From assembly GCA_024291935.2 (NCBI GenBank), contig CM044320.1, forward strand, positions 27,434,001-27,498,000: DNA of 64,000 bases, read 5' to 3'. Shown here one piece after another: positions 46,412 through 58,654 of the stretch. Each line of letters opens with the position of its first letter. The first letter of the stretch is position 1. A program made the translations under genes and the position numbers. This stretch comes from Okapia johnstoni (taxonomy: Eukaryota > Chordata > Mammalia > Artiodactyla > Giraffidae). The notes below the pieces were generated by a model. The model searched no databases and was not told the origin of the DNA. It was given only the letters and a program-made list of their open reading frames with translations.

Positions 46412-48525
46412 AGCAAAAGCAGTTCTAAGAAAGCAGTTCCTAGAGATAAATGCCTACCTCTATGAATAATTACATGCCAACAAACTGAGTAACTTAGAAG
46501 TAATGGATGAATTCCTAGGAGCATACAACGTACAAAGACTGAACCATGAAGAAACAGAAAATCTGAACAGACCAATAATTTAAAACCTTCCAACAAAGAA
46601 AAACCAAGGCCAGAAGGTTTCAATGGTGAATTCTACTAAACATTAGCACCAATTTCTACCAATCCTTTTCAAAGTCTTCCAAAGAATGGAAGAGGTGGAA
46701 ATACTTCTGAACTCATTTTATGATGCCAGCATTATGTTGATACCAAAACCAGAAAAGGACATGAGAAAAGAAGTGTAAGTCATTACCCTCATGAACATAG
46801 GTGCAACAGTCCTCAACAAAATATTAGTGAACTGAATTCACCAATACATTAAAATGATCATACACCACGATCAAGTGGAATTTATTCCAGGGAAGCAAGG
46901 ATAGTTCAACGTCTGCAGATCAGTCAGAGTGACATACCACATTAAAAAGAATAGAGAATAAGATTCTTATGATCATCTCAATAAATGCAGAAAAGTAATT
47001 GACAAAATTCAACACCGTTTGTGATATTAAAAAAAAAACCTCTCAACAGTGTGGTTATACGGGTAACATGCCTCAATATCCTAAAGGGCATATGTGACAA
47101 ACTCAGAGCTGACATCTCACTGCATCAGCTTTTCCTCTAAGAACAGGAACATGACAAAGATCCCAACTTTCTCCTCTTTTATTCAACATAGTATGGAAAA
47201 TCCTAGCCAGAGCAATTAAGCAAGAAAATAGATAAAAGGCATCTAAATTAGAAAGGAAGAAGTGGAATTGTTACTATATACAGATGATGTGATATCAGAT
47301 CTAGAAAACCCTAAAGACCTCATCAAAAAGCTCTTAGGACTAATAAACAAATTCATTGGAGTTTCAAAATATAAAATGAATACCAAAAATTCTGTTGTTT
47401 CTTTACAATAATAACAAAGTATCCGAAATAGAAATAAAGAAAGCAGTTCCACTGACAGTGCATCAAAAATAAAATACCTAAGAATAAATTTAACCAAGGA
47501 GGTGAAAGAACTATGTATAGATAATTATAAGACATTAATGAAAGCAATTGAAGAAGACGCAAAGAAATGGGAAGATATTCTGTGCTTATAAATTAGAAGA
47601 ATTAGTATTGTTAAAATGTCCATAATACCCCAATCAATCTACATATTCAATGCTGCTGCTGCTGCTGCTGCTGCTAAGTCACTTCAGTTGTGTCCGACTC
47701 CATGCGACCCCATAAATGGCAGCCCACCAGGCTCCCCCGTCCCTGGGATTCTCCAGGCAAGAGCACTGGAGTGGGTTGCCATTTCCTTCTCCAATGCATG
47801 AAAGTGAAAAGTGAAAGTGAACTTGCTCAGTCGCGTCAGACTCTTAGCAACCCCATGGACTGCAGCCCACCAAACTCCTCCATCCATGGGATTTGCCAGG
47901 CAAGAGTACTAGAGTGGGTTGCCAGATGCCCAACAGGTACATGAAAAGATGCTCAACATCACTAATCATCAGGGAAATGCAAATCAAAACCACACTGAAT
48001 TATCACCTGTTAGAATTACGTATCAAAAAAAAAAACAACAAGCAAATGCTGGCAAGATGTAGGATAAAGAAAACCTTTGTGCACTGTTGATGGAAATGTG
48101 AATGAGTGCAACCCCTAAGGAAGACCATGGTTTTTCCACAAATTAAAAATATAACCACCAAATTCCACTTCTGGGTGTTTATTCAAAAAAAATGAAAACA
48201 TTTGTTGAAAACGACATATGCACCCCCGTGTTCACTGCAGCATTATTTTCCATAGCCAGGAAGTATCTTTTAGTGGATGAATGGATAAAGATGTAGTATA
48301 TATACACAGTGGAACATTACTCAGTCATAAAAAAAGAGTGAAATCTTGTCATTTGTGACAACATGAATGGACCTTGAAGGCACTAAACTAAGTGGAATAA
48401 GTCAAACATAGCAAATACCATAGGAGCTCTCTTATATGAGGAATTTTAAAAAAAAATCTCATAGATACAAGGGACAGACTGATGACTACAAGGGATGGGA
48501 AGTGTGAGAAGTGAGTGAACTCTTT
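46412..48525 (+). mobile_element. L1 LINE ORF2 to 3' UTR, sense, with deletion and SINE
   Basis: Sense L1 with many stops. Reverse transcriptase landmarks include gaacagaccaataattt, tttattccagggaagcaagg, and atacagatgatgtgatat near 47278 (coding YTDDV, a changed form of the usual active-site segment). It runs to the C-terminal region and 3' UTR. About 0.9 kb expected between attcaatgc (47641-47649) and aacaggtacatgaaaagatg (47931) is absent, and a BOV-A2 occupies the junction. Confidence 0.93.
47650..47924 (-). mobile_element. BOV-A2 SINE at L1 deletion junction
   Basis: Antisense element starting with a (TGC)n tail (47650-47675) and two BovA monomers joined by catgaaagtgaaaagtgaaa. No target-site duplication is visible. 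The two L1 ends it joins are not adjacent in an intact L1. Confidence 0.93.
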
Positions 48526-49390
48526 TTTCTAATTTTTTTTTTAGTTTAAATAAATTGATATCAGTGTTTTAAAAATTAAATTTATCTGTATCCTCTTTGG
48601 TAGCATGACTTTAATTACCTATCACATACTAGAAGCTCCAAACCATAAAGCTTCTAGAATAAGAAACTTCTAGGAGTATTTTAAGTCTCACGGATGAATT
48701 TTGATTGGAAGTTATTATCATTCAGTATCTTGTCTACTTGGGTATTCATGAGAATGGATCTGTTAATAATAGCTACTAAAGATGATGAACCTAAGTATTT
48801 GCCTCTTAGTGAATCTAATTTGGTAATAGACAATTTCTCTCTCAGTTAAATCATTTTTTTAAATAGGAGAGTGTAAAGAGTAATTTAAATGCCTTCTAGA
48901 CATACCTGGAATAATGATATATAAATTTATTACTATTAATTCCATATAACACATTTTAGAAAGACTGCCTTCCAGATTTCCCTGTAATTTATTCCAGGGG
49001 ATTAGTGTGAGCAGACTGAGAGTTCATTATTACATCACCCAAAAGCCTGATGTGTTACCAAGGATAACTCATGCCCTCGATGAAGCTGGCTGCCCGTGTT
49101 AGTTTTTTTTTTTTAAACATAGTGTTGTTTTAATTTGCATTTCCTTCTCCTTTTTTTCACTTTTCCATTTATTAATCTAATAACTATTGCCACTGGCTTA
49201 GAAATTGTTCCAATAATAATTTTATTTTTTGGCTACCCTCCAAGAAAAGTTTTTGCTTTTATTGTTGTGTTGTGAAATTCATTTGAATTTTGTTTATATA
49301 GACAGAGTCACACGCCAAATATTTGTCTGAGCCCTGTGCATGTTAGGACTGGCCTTGTCATCGTGCCCATGAGTGACAGGGGAGGACCTG
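48526..49390. other. unassigned sequence
   Basis: No gene or repeat recognised after the L1 tail apart from T-rich runs. Confidence 0.5.
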
Positions 49391-49513
49391 CTTGTTTAAT
49401 ATTTGTTGAACAACCCTTGTATCTTGAAGACTGCACATCATGTGTATGTCACGTGCATTGCCTTAAGCTTGTTTTTGTTAAATCAGAACTTTCTGGTATA
49501 TTATATGAGATAA
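49391..49513 (+). repeat. unassigned diverged repeat, copy A
   Basis: Aligns over about 125 bp with 51075-51200 in the same orientation, with roughly three quarters identity by eye. Shared landmarks are tgtttaata, tatcttga.gactg, and gcttgtttttg..aatcaga. I cannot assign a known repeat family. Confidence 0.65.
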
Positions 49514-49584
49514 AGATGAGTATTTCACACTTATCCTTTAAATCCTTCTCTAGGTGTTTTAAGTTTTACACCAATACATTATAT

Positions 49585-49965
49585 TAACACATATATATGG
49601 GATTTAGAAAGACAGTAATGACGACCATATATGCAAGACAGCGAAAGAGACCCAGATGTAAAGAACAGACTTTTGTACTATGGGGTAGAAGGCAAGGGTG
49701 GGAGGATTTGAGAGAATAGCATTGAAGCATGTATATTACCATATGTAAAATAGATGACCAGTGCTAGTTTGATGGACGAAGCAGGGCCCTCAAAGCTGGT
49801 GCTCTGGGACAACCCAGATGGACGGGGTGGGGAAGGAGGTGGGAGGGGGTTCAGGATGGGGGGACACACAAGCACCCACGGCTGATTCATGTCGATGTGT
49901 GGCAAAAGCCACCACAATGTTACAAAGTAATTAGCCTCCAATTAAAGTAAATGAATTATTAAAAA
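49585..49965 (+). mobile_element. bovid L1 3' UTR
   Basis: Young bovid L1 terminus: ggatttagaaagacagtaatg, a G-rich polypurine zone at 49824-49863, then gtaattagcctccaattaaag. The G runs are a known feature of L1 3' UTRs. Confidence 0.9.
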
Positions 49966-50462
49966 AATTTTACCCATGAATAAGATTTACACTGTTGGAT
50001 AGTCTTTTTTACCTCTACCCTCATTCTGTGAAATTGCTTTTATCTAATTATTTAATGTTATTTAAGTTGCTTTGAGAAACTTTATAAGACAGTTAGAAAA
50101 TCTGTCCTGCTTTGGATATTTTTGGAAATGTCCACATATCCTCAGTGGTGTCAAAAGGATGTGGAGCCATTTTTGTTTAGAGAAGGGAAAGCGGTGTTTC
50201 TCTTTAACAATCAATCCCAGCAGTGGCAAACCCCCTGCTGTCCAATTGATACAAGGAAAATGCTTCCAGGCATTATCAGGTGTTCTTGGGAGGCAAAATT
50301 GCTTCTGATTGAGAACTGTTGAGATTATGGCATAATCTCTTTGCCATGTATATGGAAGAGAATATTAGTAAATAGATATTTGCTGATTAGTTTCAACGTG
50401 TCTTATAGAAAAATGGGAAGATGCTTCTTAATTATATATGCTTTCAAGCTTTCTGGTTTCTT

Positions 50463-50544
50463 TTTCTTTAATTGTAGTTGATTTACAGTGTTGAGTTAAG
50501 TACCGCTATATGGCAAAGTGATTCAGTTATACATACTTACATAC

Positions 50545-50575
<31 letters not shown>

Positions 50576-50712
50576 CACATTCTTTTTTATGTTCTCTTCC
50601 ATTATGATTTATCATAGGATATTAAATATAGTTCTCTGTGCTACAGTAGCATTTTGTTGTTTATCCATTCTGTATATAAAAGCTTACATCTACTAACGCT
50701 AAACTTCCCAGG
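50463..50712 (-). mobile_element. artiodactyl L1 3' UTR, antisense
   Basis: Blocks attgtagttgatttacagtg, atggcaaagtgattcagtta and gttctctgtgctacagtag, ending ttacatctactaacgctaa. Confidence 0.88.
50531..50579 (+). repeat. (TACA)n-(TA)n compound microsatellite
   Basis: About six TACA-type units followed by TA units, inside the L1 3' UTR. The plus-strand frame through it is an artefact. Confidence 0.93.
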
Positions 50713-51074
50713 TTCCATATTTAAGTCTACTAAACATTAATTTTAAAGATCATAGTCATTTCATAGTTAGGTATTACTCACAGTAGAATCATGTCCTAGA
50801 ACATTAGGAGGAAAAATGCCTTCTTTTCACTTAAGCATTCAAGTGTCAGTGGAGCAGCCTGGGAGGGCATGACTCTGTCTAGGCAGTGGGTTGTACAGAG
50901 CATGTGTTTCTGGTGAACAGATGGATGACCTTGAATAGGTCACTCTTTATTAAAGCCCCGGTCTCTCTCAGTGGACCTCAATGAACAGGAATCAAACAAG
51001 TCAAAAGAAATAAAAGGGAAAATTGCCACTGGCATTTACGCTTTTTCCTCCCATGTTTGTAGATCAGTGGACAT
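50713..51074. other. unassigned sequence
   Basis: No gene or repeat recognised. Confidence 0.45.
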
Positions 51075-51200
51075 GTTGTTTAATACTTATCGAATGACCC
51101 TCTTATCTTGAGGACTGTGAACATCATTCACACGTCACTTGTACTGCCTTATGCTTGTTTTTGCCGAATCAGAAAGTTCTGGTACATTATATGAAACAAA
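51075..51200 (+). repeat. unassigned diverged repeat, copy B
   Basis: Partner of 49391-49513. The similarity fades on both sides, so the shared unit is about 125 bp. Confidence 0.65.
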
Positions 51201-53560
51201 ACAAATGAAGTAAGCAACTGTAGATGAGAGCTATTTATCTGCCGGAGCTGTAAACAGCTTAATCAACGAACAGATTTACTGAATTATGAAAGCAAACTTT
51301 GAAAGAGATAAAATAGTAGCTGACACTGTAAGCCACAGTGTTTTCAATTGTTTTATATAGTGTATTTTTTAGATATCTTGGTGTAAACATTTAGAAAATT
51401 CATTGATTAATGCATGCATTTTTGCATGTGGGCTCATACAAACTAAATACAGACATTAGAAACTAATCTTGGAGCTCTCAAGTTTTGCCTTCCATTTGCT
51501 GTACTACTGGAAAAAAGATGTGGAGATTTGAAAACTGTCCATTTTATCTTTGAATTGTAGTACTGCACAAAGGGAAATCATTGTATTTCATGATGGCGAA
51601 TTTTATGCAATCTTCGACATAGACTAAGACCTTGTTCTTTATTGATTATGAAAACATACTCTGGAAGGAAAATTTAAGGGGTAGATTTTTCAATTTTTAT
51701 CCTACTTTTTACATAAAACCAATGAAAAAAGACTGAATATCATTAGATTTTTCATAGGAGACAGAAACCCAAGACTGGTATATATTGCCTAGAGCAAACC
51801 ATCAGGTAGAACAGAAGGTAAAGTTGAGTGAGGTGAGGAAGGTCAAATGACAATTGGAAGGTCAGTTAACTAGAAAGGGTGAATTAAGGCAACAGAAATA
51901 GGAAATAGTTGTTGGAAATTGTTGATCTTTTAAGGTGAATATGCACATCTAGTATTTTAGTATACAAACAAAAAAGCACAAAGTGCAGATTTTACAGGAT
52001 CTTCTTGGTGCAATATGTAGAAACTTGAAGAGAATGAATGTCTTCACTTAATTTCTTAGTAGTAGCACATATCCAAGTTATTCGTAAAAATGTGTATTTC
52101 TATACATAACAGTCTTAGTCATGGCATAGGAATTTTTCCTTGCTTTCATTCTAGGAACAAACTAAGTGGTTATTCAATAACATTCCTCATCTGAATTTAT
52201 AATGTCTATAATGCCATCAAAAATACTTGTTTTCTTACAGAATTTTATACTGGAGAATGCAGGTTACATGACCTTCTTCCTTAGCCTTAAATGATTGTTG
52301 CATTTTGTATACAATGCACCCATTAGACAAAATAAAGTAAATCCAAGGGCTGGTGTTAATAGTTACAAAGCAAAGTCTTGGAATAACATTAGAGATGTTC
52401 GTGAACTGAAAATTATCTCAAATGTCACAAACATGAAGCTTTTTGTCATGTTTCATTTTCCAGATCATTGCGGGTATTTTTGTTTGTTTTTTGTTTTGTT
52501 TTTGCTTTTGTGGTACTGCTTTGTGCAATGACCAATTCCTGGAAAACTCTGAGTGCTACAAGTTCAAGTTTATTCTTATTGGAAATCTTCAGGTTATCAG
52601 ATTTGAATCAAAATAGTTTGCTGAATTCTGTGGCCTGATGGTTAAATGCTTCTGGTGACAATTCACACTTGGATTTCTACAACTGTTTCCATTTTAGAGT
52701 TTTATAATGATGTTCTTTTCTTTTCAAGTCATTTTAACTCTAAGACTACAGAAAGTTGTTTATAGTGTGTCCGTGATACATACTTAAAAGAGCAGTTGGA
52801 AAAAAAGTAGGAGAAGGAAAAAATAAAGAGAAGGCAATTGTGGCTGAGACCAACAGATGGAGTAGAAATTTCTAAAGTAAACCAATGTGATCAGTCAAAA
52901 AGATAAAGAAGTGCAAACAGATGTAAAAGCTCTCATTCCCAAAAGATTTTACGCACAGAGAAATGGAAAGAAGTTGTATATCAAAGATGATACAAAGAGA
53001 CCCAAGGGAACTAGGATTAGTAAATAGAGAAAAGACCATTTCATAAAGCAAGATAAGAACGTGACTTTGCAACCATGTTGAGAAGGTTAAAAACATACAT
53101 AAAAGTCCTTTGATTTTGAACATCATGATTTGGGAGTTTGACAGTTCTCTGGTTCTTAAAAAATGTGACAGTATGATGCATGTTTATTGCATTTTTAGGC
53201 CTTTATATGACTTTTTACAAAAATATTCCAATGTACTAAGTATGCTTATGAAATCTAATCCTAGGACAATTTTGTTTTCTTCTTGATAAGTGCCTTATGG
53301 ATATTATTAGCTACTTTAAAAAAATAACTATTTTTATCTAGAGTGAATTTCTGCCAAATACTAAGAAGGAAAAATAGTAATATAAGTAATACCTCTGATT
53401 TCCCAGTGTTTAAAGGAAACTCTTTTTACCATTTTATGTTGATGATCATGAAAATTTTGATTGGTAGATGCAGTATAGAAAGTGAACAATTTTCCCAGAA
53501 TGAACAGTGTATTATTTAATTATGTGCATAACTAAAACATGTGAGATGCTGTGTTACATT

Positions 53561-53603
53561 AAATATCAAAGTGGGTTGCCATTTCCTTCTACAAAATATC
53601 AAA
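53561..53603 (-). mobile_element. 23-bp Bov SINE micro-insertion with TSD
   Basis: A perfect 10-bp direct repeat (aaatatcaaa) at 53561-53570 and 53594-53603 flanks 23 bp containing gtgggttgccatttccttct, an internal BovA segment in antisense. Neither SINE terminus is present. Confidence 0.75.
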
Positions 53604-54202
53604 TAGTTGAAGCCTTTCTTTTTGTATTATAAAATATTTCAAGCATGCAGCAAAGTACAGTGAACAATGTACAAAACCCATATTCCCATGCATTTAAATC
53701 TATAATGTTATCTGAAGAAGATATTATTATTTCTTTTTTCAAGCCTGCATTGGATTAGTAACAGTCTGCATTGTAATAATAAGAAATGAAAAAAAAGCAC
53801 AAATACTTTTTAAGGAAATTTCAGTTTGGTATGATTATTTATCATGTGAAGTTAAAATAATGCATTTTCCTCCCCTGTCTTTTTCCATAAACAAAAGCCA
53901 CAGTGCCAAAACCAAAACATAAGAAATAGTAAAATTATATATTTTTCTTCTTTTCGAACAGAAATAGCAATGCCAAGTTCAGTTTGTTCCATTGGATTTA
54001 AGCCAAAAAAATGGCAAAAAATAGTGAAAAGCCTGGTCAGATCATGTGTCATAAGTTTCTATTAAAGGCCTTATATAAATTTCAGATCTCTGTGCTCCCT
54101 GAGACATGATCACTGTTGCATTTAAAAAGTCCATGTTATGAGAAAAAAGGGAGAAGGGGGAGAGGGGGGAGGAGACACCCTGACTTTGGACACTGTATAT
54201 GT

Positions 54203-54223
54203 ATACACACACACACAGACACA
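54203..54223 (+). repeat. (CA)n microsatellite
   Basis: About eight CA units with one interruption. Confidence 0.93.
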
Positions 54224-54534
54224 ATTCTCAATTTTTAATTGATAGGTAATTTCTTAGAAATATTCTTATTATACCTTTTCATAATTTATATACTTTTTCT
54301 CATTAATAGATTTATATTTAGACAAATTTATTTCACAGTATTTGTGTGGGAATTTACAGAATATGGAAAGAATTAGAGTATGAGAAAGAGTTAAAGACTA
54401 TGGGAAGAAATATGGCAAGATTAGTTTTTCAAGAAGATAAGTAAGATACATTTTATTTTTCAGAGTATACTGATAAAAATGTAATCAACTATTATCTACT
54501 TTAATATCATTTGCTGGTATATGACCACTGTATT

Positions 54535-54719
54535 GGACTTCCTGGTGGCTCAGACAGAAAAGAATCCGCCTGCAATGTGGCAGCCCTAGATTTCATCCCT
54601 GGGTTGGGAAAATCCCCTGGAGAAGGGAATGGCTACCCACTCCAGTATTCTTGCCTAGAGAATTCCATGAGCCGGAAAGAGTCGGACATGACTGAGTAAC
54701 TAACACTACTTTTTTTTAA
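54535..54719 (+). mobile_element. Bov-tA SINE with internal deletion
   Basis: Sense copy from ggacttcctggtggctcag to gactgagtaactaacac and a T-rich end. About 30 bp of the body between ccatgag and aaagagtcgg is missing. A probable 10-bp TSD with two mismatches lies at 54525-54534 and 54720-54729. Confidence 0.9.
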
Positions 54720-54729
54720 CTACTATATT

Positions 54730-55825
54730 TAAATAACTATGTATCTAAATATATGTTAACATATTAATAAATACCTAAGTATAGTCATAAACATTCCCTG
54801 TATTAAAAATAAAATAATTATCTATTTGGCGATATTAAAAGAATACAAGAAATTTTATTAATATTAAATATTCTCTTCTAGATAGATTCACTTTCTTGAC
54901 CAGACTTAAGTTTCTTAAAATCATCACTGTATTGGGTCACCAGTTTAACTTCTTAAAATTAACCTCCTGTACAAAAACTATAAAATTGGAAACTGATGTT
55001 ATTATCTGTTGATACAATGTATTCTAAAAGTGTTACTTTCAATACATTTCTATTAATATTTAATGGTTATTTTAGCAGCTTAAAAGGTGAAGATATTCTC
55101 TACACTTTTATTTTTAAAGTTTATTTAATCATTTATATGGAGTTAGGGTAACAGATTGTACTGAGTTTTCTGTCTTACACCCAAATGAACTTTTCGGTCA
55201 ATTTAGTGTATTCATCTTTTCTACTTTTGATCACAGTAGAATCAAAAATTAAAATAAGTATTGTAAAACATCCTAAAGCAACACTCGATTTTCAGATTTT
55301 TTTCAATGATTAATATAGACCAAAGAATACAGTTACATTTTGGCATTAAAAAATGGGATATGTAGCTAATGTATGAATAACTTGATGAGGGTATAGAATG
55401 TATTCTCATTAAGCTCCAAACATTTTACACATAAATTTTAATAAAATTCCAGTATGGAAAGTGCCGGCATATTTGCTTATAACCAAATATAGAAAAAGAT
55501 TTGGGTTGACTTCAAGCACAATCTTGTAAGGCTTTTCTAACAGCAAGTGTAACCTTGGGCTTCATTACTGATGGTAGTTTTGGCAGACAGAGCAGAAGGA
55601 TTAATTCAATAAAATCTGTACTGGCCAGATGATACCTGCAGTGTTGCATTCCATTTTGAATGTCAAATTTCAATAGGGGTGTTGAAAACTGACGCACTCA
55701 CACGGAAAGAAGATCAGAATATCTAGAAACAATGTGGGAGGAAAGATGTATTTTCTCAAATCAGCAAAAGTGTTGGATCTAGAAGGAATTGTGAGGTTTT
55801 TTTTTTTCTTTTTAACCCTGGAATA
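54730..55825. other. unassigned sequence with possible half mariner MITE
   Basis: Positions about 55175-55207 (cacccaaatgaacttttcgg then tcaatttagtgta) resemble one arm of the mariner MITE seen at 46331 and 58899. The other arm is not recognisable. The rest is unassigned. Confidence 0.35.
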
Positions 55826-55937
55826 TTAATGGATACATGTATATGTATGACTGAGTCCCTTCACTGTTCACTTAACCTGAAAGTATCACAACATTATTAA
55901 TAGTCTACACCCCAATACAAAATTAAAAGTTAAAAAT
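55826..55937 (+). mobile_element. L1 3' end
   Basis: Sense artiodactyl L1 terminus: catgtatatgtatgactgag, acctgaaagtatcacaac, tctacaccccaatac and an A-rich tail. Confidence 0.82.
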
Positions 55938-56955
55938 AGAGTAAAAAATAAAAATTTAAAAGATACTGTTTGGACAAATAGAGCACAAGTGAGGTAAGAT
56001 TTTTATTGAACACAAGAAAGATTTTTCAGGCAAGTCAAATTGATTTAGAAATAAGGTAATGATTTTCCTGGATAAAAGATTGGTTTAGATATTGTTACAT
56101 AGAGAATAGTTTCTATTACAGTAGGTGGACTAACTTCATATGGTGTTTTCGTTTGTTTCAATTGTGATGAATAGTCCAAGATACTAAAAGCTCAGTCTTC
56201 TAAATTAGTGTGCCTCAGAAAATAATCCTATGATTATGCTCTTCATTTGATGGAAATTTCCAAATCTAGGTATGCCCTGAGTTTTAAGCTCAGATCTGGA
56301 CGCTATAGAACAGAGTTGAATGGTCATTTCCACTTGGGGGAGCAATTTTAAAGCATTTGATCCCATGGATTAGCAGCATGCATACAGCATAACGTAGGGA
56401 GTTCATAGAGATTCTGTTAGACAGATTTTAGATGCACCTAGGAAGTCTTCCTTTTAGGAAATTTTCCATGTGATATGAAGAGTGCCCATATTTTTATACC
56501 GTTGACTTAAAGGAGTTAAAATGAATGGTGAGATGATTTCAGGGCCTAAAATAACCTTTTTTTTTTCATGCCTGCCTGAAATTTGAGAATTAGAGCTAAT
56601 TTTTTTTTTTTGCTGTTCCTTGCCTGTTCATCTATAGATTGTGGAAGCTTACTTTATTTTTTATTGATATCGGTCATTTGTATGAATGAAGCAGTGAGAA
56701 GAAAATTTGATGAGATTATGTAAGGGCAAAGAAATGATGATACTTGAGTTGAAAGACAGGGAAATGACACTGAGGACTGATCCTGGCTTCTCTTCTGGCA
56801 TGAGGGCAATAATTTACAGAACTTCAAGGAGAGCCCTTCATAGTGCAGTCTACATGAGCAGCGCCCCCTGGGGGTGTGCAGTGTACAACATGCACAGCTG
56901 CACACTTGACTCTGGTTAGCCCTTTAAATCTACTTCTGCACTCATCTCAGAATGA
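55938..56955. other. unassigned sequence
   Basis: About 1 kb with no gene or repeat recognised. T-rich runs occur at about 56559 and 56600. Confidence 0.5.
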
Positions 56956-56959
56956 TGAT

Positions 56960-57415
56960 ACTAAAACATGAACTTAATTGTGTCACTTGATTAACTCTAA
57001 GAAAGAGGCTGCAGGCCCTGTTAATTTTTGACTTTTAGCTCTCTCCTAACATCTCCCTGCTCTTTCCAAAACAGATCACATTTCCTGTACCTTGGATGGC
57101 ATCATGCTATTCCACTCTTCTGTGCTTTTACAAGCATGTTTTCTCTGCTTGTAATTTAAATACATTTTTTCTCTTTTATATTGTTAAATCCTTGTTCAAC
57201 ACAGTTGAGATATTGAGCACCAACTCTTATTTAAGCACTATCTGTGCTCCCATAATACATTTTCATCCATCATGCATTTATCATAGAAAGCTATGCCTAA
57301 TTTCCTGTCAGACTAAAACTTCTCATATTCAGGAACTATGTCTTGTTTGAATCCTCTGCAGTGATTGCCACTCAGAAGTTCTTCAAGAAATGTTGAGTCA
57401 ATGAATGAATGCATG
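56960..57415 (+). mobile_element. L2 LINE 3' region
   Basis: Sense L2 blocks in order: aattgtgtcacttgattaac, tccctgctctttccaaaac, ttcaggaactatgtcttg and a tail aaatgttgagtcaatgaatg. Confidence 0.7.
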
Positions 57416-58654
57416 AGGTGTGCAGTGTAAAATCGAAGCACACAGAACTTTCATTTAAGCTAGTTCACAGTTTGGCTGTGATGTGGCCTTGCTTTAATTT
57501 GCGGATAACTGGAGTCCCAGTGAGTATTCAGGAAAGCATATTTTGAAGAAATGCTAATTGTTGTAATGGAGGCTGCACTTAAAAAAAAATATCTTATTAC
57601 TGATTATACATGGTGACAATATTTACCAAATTGTAGGGCTGCTACTGTTAACAAGGTCTGAATAGCTTTTTGTTCTATAAGGATTTTCAACAGAAGTTAT
57701 GTTAAAGGAGAACATAAATGCTTTTAAAAACAAGAAACCCAGAAAGTAATAAAATCAAGTCTGTGATAAACTTCTTTAACTTCTTAAGTATTTTCCTAGG
57801 TTAATATTGATGTTCATTTTGAACAAAAATATGATCTGGGAGGAAAAAACTTTACAGCCAAAGTTCTAGAATGATTTCTGAGGCATTTTAAAACTCTCAT
57901 AGAATGTTAAACAGAATATTTTATTAGCTTAAAACATTTCACTAAACTCCCAAATAAAAACCCAAACAAATGATTCAAGTGTTGTGAAACTTTATAATCT
58001 TTTTATCTGGTACTAAATCTACATTTATCTAAGATTAATAATGTGCTTCTTTCTGCGTTTTTCCCTATTTTCCTTCTTCATTGATTGCATACTTGGAGTT
58101 CTTAAGGTTCTTTGTTAAAATTTATGGAAGAATATAAAAATATATAATACCCTATCACCCTAGCATAGAGTAATAAATATCTTTTGAAAGAATAACTACG
58201 TGAGCAGATAAGTCATTTAAATATAAGATACGCAAGTAATTTTAGTGTTTCAGACAAAACTATTTACCACCATGACTGTTAAACTCTAATTCTGCAGTTC
58301 AAGTGTGTATTTTGTTTTTTACTTAGAAGTTATCCTGCTAAGATGCATGAAATACAGAATCCAGAAATGTCAGTATTTTAATATCTCCCCTTCACCTCTC
58401 CCATGTTATGATGATTGTTACTAATAATTCGTTACCAGTCGAAATGGTGATCTTTCCTCTCTTTCCATACTTGGGGTTCAGTTGATCTTAGGCTCATGTG
58501 CTGAGCTGTAAATTTCTTGTGCCTTTTTTTTTCCCATTAATTTTGTTGGTGATCTTTTTTTCCCTATGTGATAAGTAATTTCTCATTGCTTCCTGTTACA
58601 AAAGAGAAAAGATTTGAAATAAAATATTTAAAATGTATCTTGAGTTAACCACAG
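57416..58654. other. unassigned AT-rich sequence
   Basis: No gene or repeat recognised across 1.2 kb. Confidence 0.5.

Larger units (their letters stand above)
51201..54534. other. 3.3 kb mostly unassigned sequence
   Basis: The longest interval without a recognisable transposon, except the 23-bp SINE-like insert at 53571-53593. Contains a T/G-rich run at about 52478-52510 and a purine-rich run at 54141-54172. No exon is recognised. Confidence 0.5.

Noticed and set aside
49824..49863. G-rich run considered as a promoter-type GC box or quadruplex regulator
   Set aside because: It is the standard polypurine zone of a bovid L1 3' UTR, so it is not specific to this locus.
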